The notes under the pieces are model-generated. The model had not been told where the DNA came from. It made no database searches and worked only from the letters and a program-made list of their open reading frames with translations. The position numbers and the translations under genes were made by a program. 43,487 nucleotides of DNA from Lachnospiraceae bacterium (GTDB taxonomy: Bacteria > Bacillota > Clostridia > Lachnospirales > Lachnospiraceae). Below, one piece after another: positions 40,860 to 43,487 of the stretch; the first letter of the stretch is position 1; every line of letters begins with the position of its first letter. Location of the stretch: assembly GCA_022776445.1 (NCBI GenBank), contig JALFHZ010000130.1, forward strand, positions 1 through 43,487, read 5' to 3'.

Positions 40860-42611
40860 ATGAAAACTTTGAGAAGTCAGGAGCTGAGAAAACTTGCCCC
40901 GGAACTGGATCCGCTTCGTATCGGAACCGGCTGGACCAAAGAAGATCTGTCGAAGCCGCAGATCTATGTGTCCAGCACTTACGGCGACAGTCATCCGGGA
41001 AGCGGTCATCTCAACATTCTGGTCGAGGAAGTGAGAAAAGGAATTGCAGAGGCCGGAGGATTCGGCGCACGGTATTATTGTACCGATATCTGTGATGGAG
41101 AGAGCCAGGGTACCGATGGCATCAATTTCAGTCTGGCAAGCCGGGAAATGATCGCCAATATGATTGAGATTCAGGCAAACGCGACGCCGTTTGATGCCGG
41201 TGTTTACCTGGCAAGCTGTGATAAGGGAATGCCGGGCAGCATGATCGGACTGCTCCGCGTCAATATTCCGGCAGTTGTGGTTCCGGGCGGCACCATGAAT
41301 GCGGGACCGGATATGCTGACTCTGGAGCAGCTGGGCATGTACAGTGCCGGATACCAGCGGGGTGAGATTGATGAAAGCAAGCTGGAGTGGGCCAAGCACA
41401 ACGCCTGCCCAAGCTGCGGTGCATGTTCCTTTATCGGAACTGCATCTACCATGCAGATCATGGCAGAAGCGCTCGGACTGGCGCTTCCGGGAAGCGCGCT
41501 GATGCCTGCCACGAGTCCGGATCTTCTGGCATACGCCAGAGAAGCGGGCAAGCGCGCGGTAGAGCTTGCTCAGACAGATAATATGAAGCCGTCCGATATT
41601 GTAACCATGGACAGCTTCGAAAATGCAATCATGGTTCATGCGGCAATCTCGGGAAGCACCAACTGTCTGCTCCACCTTCCGGCCATCGCCCATGAACTGG
41701 GACTGGAAATCACCGGAGAGACCTTTGACCGTCTGCATCGCAATGCACGGTATCTGCTGGATATCCGTCCGGCAGGCAAATGGCCGGCAGAAACTTTCTA
41801 TTATGCAGGCGGTGTTCCGGCAATTATGGAAGAAATGAAAGAACATCTTCACCTGGATGTAATGACTATCACAGGAAAAACGCTGGGTGAAAATCTTCAG
41901 GAACTGAAAGAAAACGGATATTATGAAAAATGCGAGAAATGGCTGGAGCAGTTCAACCAGAGATATGACACCCGGCTGACACGTACAGACATTATCCGTC
42001 CTTACGACAATCCGATTGGAACGGATGGAAGCATTGCCGTTCTGAAAGGCAATCTGGCTCCGGAGGGTGCGGTGATCAAGCATACCGCGTGCCCGAAGGA
42101 GATGTTCAAAGCTGTGCTCCGTGCAAGACCCTTCGACAGTGAAGAGGAATGCATCGATGCCGTGCTCCATCACAGGGTCATGAAAGGAGATGCCGTATTT
42201 ATCCGTTATGAGGGGCCAAAGGCCAGCGGAATGCCGGAAATGTTCTATACTTCTGAGGCAATCAGTTCAGACCGGGAGCTTGGCAAGAGCATTGCACTGA
42301 TCACGGATGGACGTTTCTCCGGTGCATCCACCGGTCCGGTGATCGGTCACTGCAGCCCGGAAGCTCAGGATGGCGGTCCGATTGCACTGGTAGAAGAAGG
42401 AGACCTTATTGAAATTGATGTGTTCGAGAGAAAACTCAATATCGTCGGAATTGCCGGCGAGAGAAAAATTCCGGAAGAAGTTGCCGCTGTCCTTGCAGAA
42501 CGAAAACAGAAATGGCAACCGAAACCGGTAAAATATAAAAATGGTGTACTCCGCATGTTCAGTGAACATGCAGCAAGCCCGATGAAGGGTGCTTATCTGG
42601 AGTGGAAGTAA
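40860..42611 (+). CDS. IlvD/Edd-family dehydratase (dihydroxy-acid or sugar-acid dehydratase)
   Basis: Fe-S dehydratase of 583 residues that converts 2,3-dihydroxy acids, or related sugar acids, to 2-keto acids. YCTDICDGESQGTDG (C74, C78), SCDKGMPG (C120) and CPSCGACSF (C183, C186, C189) supply candidate cluster ligands. AISGSTNCLLHLPA and LITDGRFSGASTGPVIGH are active-site motifs. The branched-chain IlvD is one candidate, but none of the genes ilvB, ilvC, leuA or similar is near, and an FAH-family gene lies 3 kb away. A sugar-acid role is thus a real alternative. GGGAGG lies ahead of the ATG. Confidence 0.9.
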   Translation: MKTLRSQELRKLAPELDPLRIGTGWTKEDLSKPQIYVSSTYGDSHPGSGHLNILVEEVRKGIAEAGGFGARYYCTDICDGESQGTDGINFSLASREMIANMIEIQANATPFDAGVYLASCDKGMPGSMIGLLRVNIPAVVVPGGTMNAGPDMLTLEQLGMYSAGYQRGEIDESKLEWAKHNACPSCGACSFIGTASTMQIMAEALGLALPGSALMPATSPDLLAYAREAGKRAVELAQTDNMKPSDIVTMDSFENAIMVHAAISGSTNCLLHLPAIAHELGLEITGETFDRLHRNARYLLDIRPAGKWPAETFYYAGGVPAIMEEMKEHLHLDVMTITGKTLGENLQELKENGYYEKCEKWLEQFNQRYDTRLTRTDIIRPYDNPIGTDGSIAVLKGNLAPEGAVIKHTACPKEMFKAVLRARPFDSEEECIDAVLHHRVMKGDAVFIRYEGPKASGMPEMFYTSEAISSDRELGKSIALITDGRFSGASTGPVIGHCSPEAQDGGPIALVEEGDLIEIDVFERKLNIVGIAGERKIPEEVAAVLAERKQKWQPKPVKYKNGVLRMFSEHAASPMKGAYLEWK

Positions 42612-42640
42612 AGAAGGCGTTGCTTCCTTTTGAAAATTCG

Positions 42641-42674
42641 GGGGCGTTGCAAAATAGTTGTTTTACAACGCCCC
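42641..42674. terminator. Terminator between the IlvD gene and rubrerythrin
   Basis: GGGGCGTTG (42641-42649) pairs with CAACGCCCC (42666-42674), extended by AAAA/TTTT past one mismatch; loop TAGTTG. It lacks a clear T-run on plus, so efficiency is uncertain. A nearby second copy of GGCGTTGC lies at 42616-42623. Confidence 0.65.
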
Positions 42675-42701
42675 GACATATTTAAATATTAAAATTTGCC
42701 T

Positions 42702-43241
42702 TTAATAATTTTCTACCTTTCTCTCAAAGTAAGCCTTTGGATGTGCACAGGCCGGGCATACATCCGGTGCTTCTTCTCCCTCATATACGAATCCGCAGTT
42801 GCGGCACTTCCATCCCAGCGGAGCATCGCCCTTGAAGGTACCGTCGTTTTTTAAATTCTCCAGCAGCTTCAGATAACGTTTCTCATGAGCAGCTTCTATC
42901 TGAGCAACCAGGCGGAATTTCTCTGCCAGCTCCGGGAATCCTTCTTCTTCTGCATCGCGAGCCATGCGCACATACATATCGGTCCATTCTTCGTTCTCGC
43001 CTGCTGCAGCGTCTGCAAGATTCTCTTCCGGAGTGCCGATGCCGTGGATTTCCTTGAACCACATCTTGGCGTGTTCTTTTTCCTGATCAGCAGTCTCCAG
43101 ATACAGAGCGGCCATCTGCTCATATCCGGCTTTTTTGGCAGCAGAAGCGTAGTAGGTATACTTGTTGCGTGCCTGGGATTCGCCTGCAAATGCTTCCCAC
43201 AGATTCTTTTCAGTTTTGGTTCCTGCGTATTTGTTTGCCAT
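42702..43241 (-). CDS. rbr: Rubrerythrin
   Basis: Non-haem diiron peroxidase that reduces H2O2 in anaerobes, taking electrons through its C-terminal rubredoxin-like iron. The 179 residues have the four-helix diiron domain with Glu ligands in [24 protein letters not shown] and [10 protein letters not shown]. The rubredoxin site [24 protein letters not shown] has two CxxC pairs. AGGAGG lies ahead of the ATG. Its strong promoter carries a perfect 23-bp palindrome, which suggests peroxide (PerR-like) control. Confidence 0.96.
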   Translation of the reverse strand: MANKYAGTKTEKNLWEAFAGESQARNKYTYYASAAKKAGYEQMAALYLETADQEKEHAKMWFKEIHGIGTPEENLADAAAGENEEWTDMYVRMARDAEEEGFPELAEKFRLVAQIEAAHEKRYLKLLENLKNDGTFKGDAPLGWKCRNCGFVYEGEEAPDVCPACAHPKAYFERKVENY

Positions 43242-43276
43242 GTGAATACTCCTCCTAAGGAAAATATAAATGAAAT

Positions 43277-43299
43277 ATATCAGTAATCATTACTGATAT
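43277..43299. promoter_or_regulatory. 23-bp perfect palindrome, Fur/PerR-like operator of rubrerythrin
   Basis: ATATCAGTAAT (43277-43287), C (43288), ATTACTGATAT (43289-43299): perfect 11-1-11 symmetry. The inner 7-1-7 core TCAGTAAT-x-ATTACTGA has the Fur/PerR layout. It covers the region just downstream of the -10 where a repressor would block transcription. Confidence 0.7.
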
Positions 43300-43300
43300 T

Positions 43301-43329
43301 AGTATAGCGCAAAAGAGCAAGTTTGTCAA
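43301..43329 (-). promoter_or_regulatory. Promoter of rubrerythrin
   Basis: On minus: perfect TTGACA (43329-43324), 17 bases, TATACT (43306-43301). Confidence 0.85.
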
Positions 43330-43487
43330 TTACGAAGGTGTCAGGTGCAGGGTTGTTTCATGAAGACTATGTGCCAACGATTATTGCTTTCGGCAGTCTC
43401 AATCATGCTGCATATACCACTGAAGTGCATTGGTATACTTGCTTACTCTGAAAAAAAGCGCAAATTATCCCTATCATATATACAAAA
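43330..43487. other. Unassigned terminal segment with a hairpin
   Basis: No gene can be supported. A short open stretch runs from the ATG at 43360 to the window edge but has no ribosome binding site or recognisable product. TATACCACTG (43414-43423) and CATTGGTATA (43429-43438) form a 9-of-10 inverted repeat with loop AAGTG. It could be a truncated gene start, an element end or a recombination site. Confidence 0.4.

Noticed and set aside
40785-42173. 462-codon open frame antisense to the IlvD gene
   Set aside because: Opposite strand of a well-supported dehydratase; no ribosome binding site, no recognisable product.
43308-43448. Open stretch reading ...FHEDYVPTIIAFGSLNHA... at the right edge
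   Set aside because: No start codon or ribosome binding site and no family recognised; length is consistent with chance.

Overview
The window looks like chromosomal DNA from an endospore-forming, anaerobic, gut-type Firmicute, most likely Clostridia of the Lachnospiraceae type. The evidence is the paired glycogen genes glgC/glgD, the sporulation genes spoVG and spoVT, rubrerythrin, a sigma-54-controlled cysteine-degradation operon, and many strong AGGAGG ribosome binding sites with ATGA overlaps. I see no rRNA, tRNA, CRISPR array, phage or insertion sequence. No gap between genes exceeds 300 bases. The genus cannot be set from sequence alone.

Layout. 0-2.5 kb: 3' part of glgC (its 5' end is lost or scrambled in the first 76 bases), glgD, spoVG. 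2.5-5.7 kb, minus strand: tandem cytoplasmic CE4 (HpPgdA/PuuE-like) deacetylases and a MATE exporter in one overlapping operon. 5.8-8.2 kb: polar amino-acid ABC importer. 8.3-10 kb: FAD-dependent dehydrogenase and a small unknown gene. 10-14.2 kb: pth and mfd. 14.2-24.4 kb: a sulfur/selenium block. It has a sigma-54 activator (CdsR-like), its own -24/-12 promoter and upstream repeats, a MalY-type C-S lyase, a decayed DAACS symporter, a glutaredoxin-like protein, a CyuA/CdsB-type cysteine desulfidase, a LysR regulator, a cysteine-desulfurase-like enzyme, a YeeE/YedE transporter, a TusA-like protein, a DUF3343 protein and a DsbA-family protein. 24.5-26 kb: spoVT behind a sigma-G-like promoter, and a DUF134-NifX fusion. 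26-34.7 kb: small unknown proteins, a secreted metallophosphoesterase with YibE/F, malQ, an HD hydrolase, membrane proteins of unknown role and an ArsC/Spx-like protein. 34.8-43.2 kb: trpS, a second MalY-type lyase with an FAH-family hydrolase, a P2A cation ATPase, an IlvD/Edd dehydratase and rubrerythrin.

How it fits together. In Bacillus, spoVG, pth, mfd and spoVT lie close together in that order. Here the same four genes keep order and strand, but two accessory blocks have been inserted between them. The second block reads as a sulfur unit: cysteine and cystathionine breakdown under a dedicated activator, followed by genes for handling persulfide, thiosulfate or selenium. One transporter gene in it has suffered an out-of-frame internal deletion.

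The most notable points are the complete sigma-54 circuit at 16.3-16.6 kb, the symporter pseudogene, the two cytoplasmic deacetylases coupled to a MATE exporter, an in-frame fusion with a preserved internal ribosome binding site (25,171-25,944), and a perfect 23-bp palindrome in the rubrerythrin promoter. Families are assigned by motif recognition; no database search was run.
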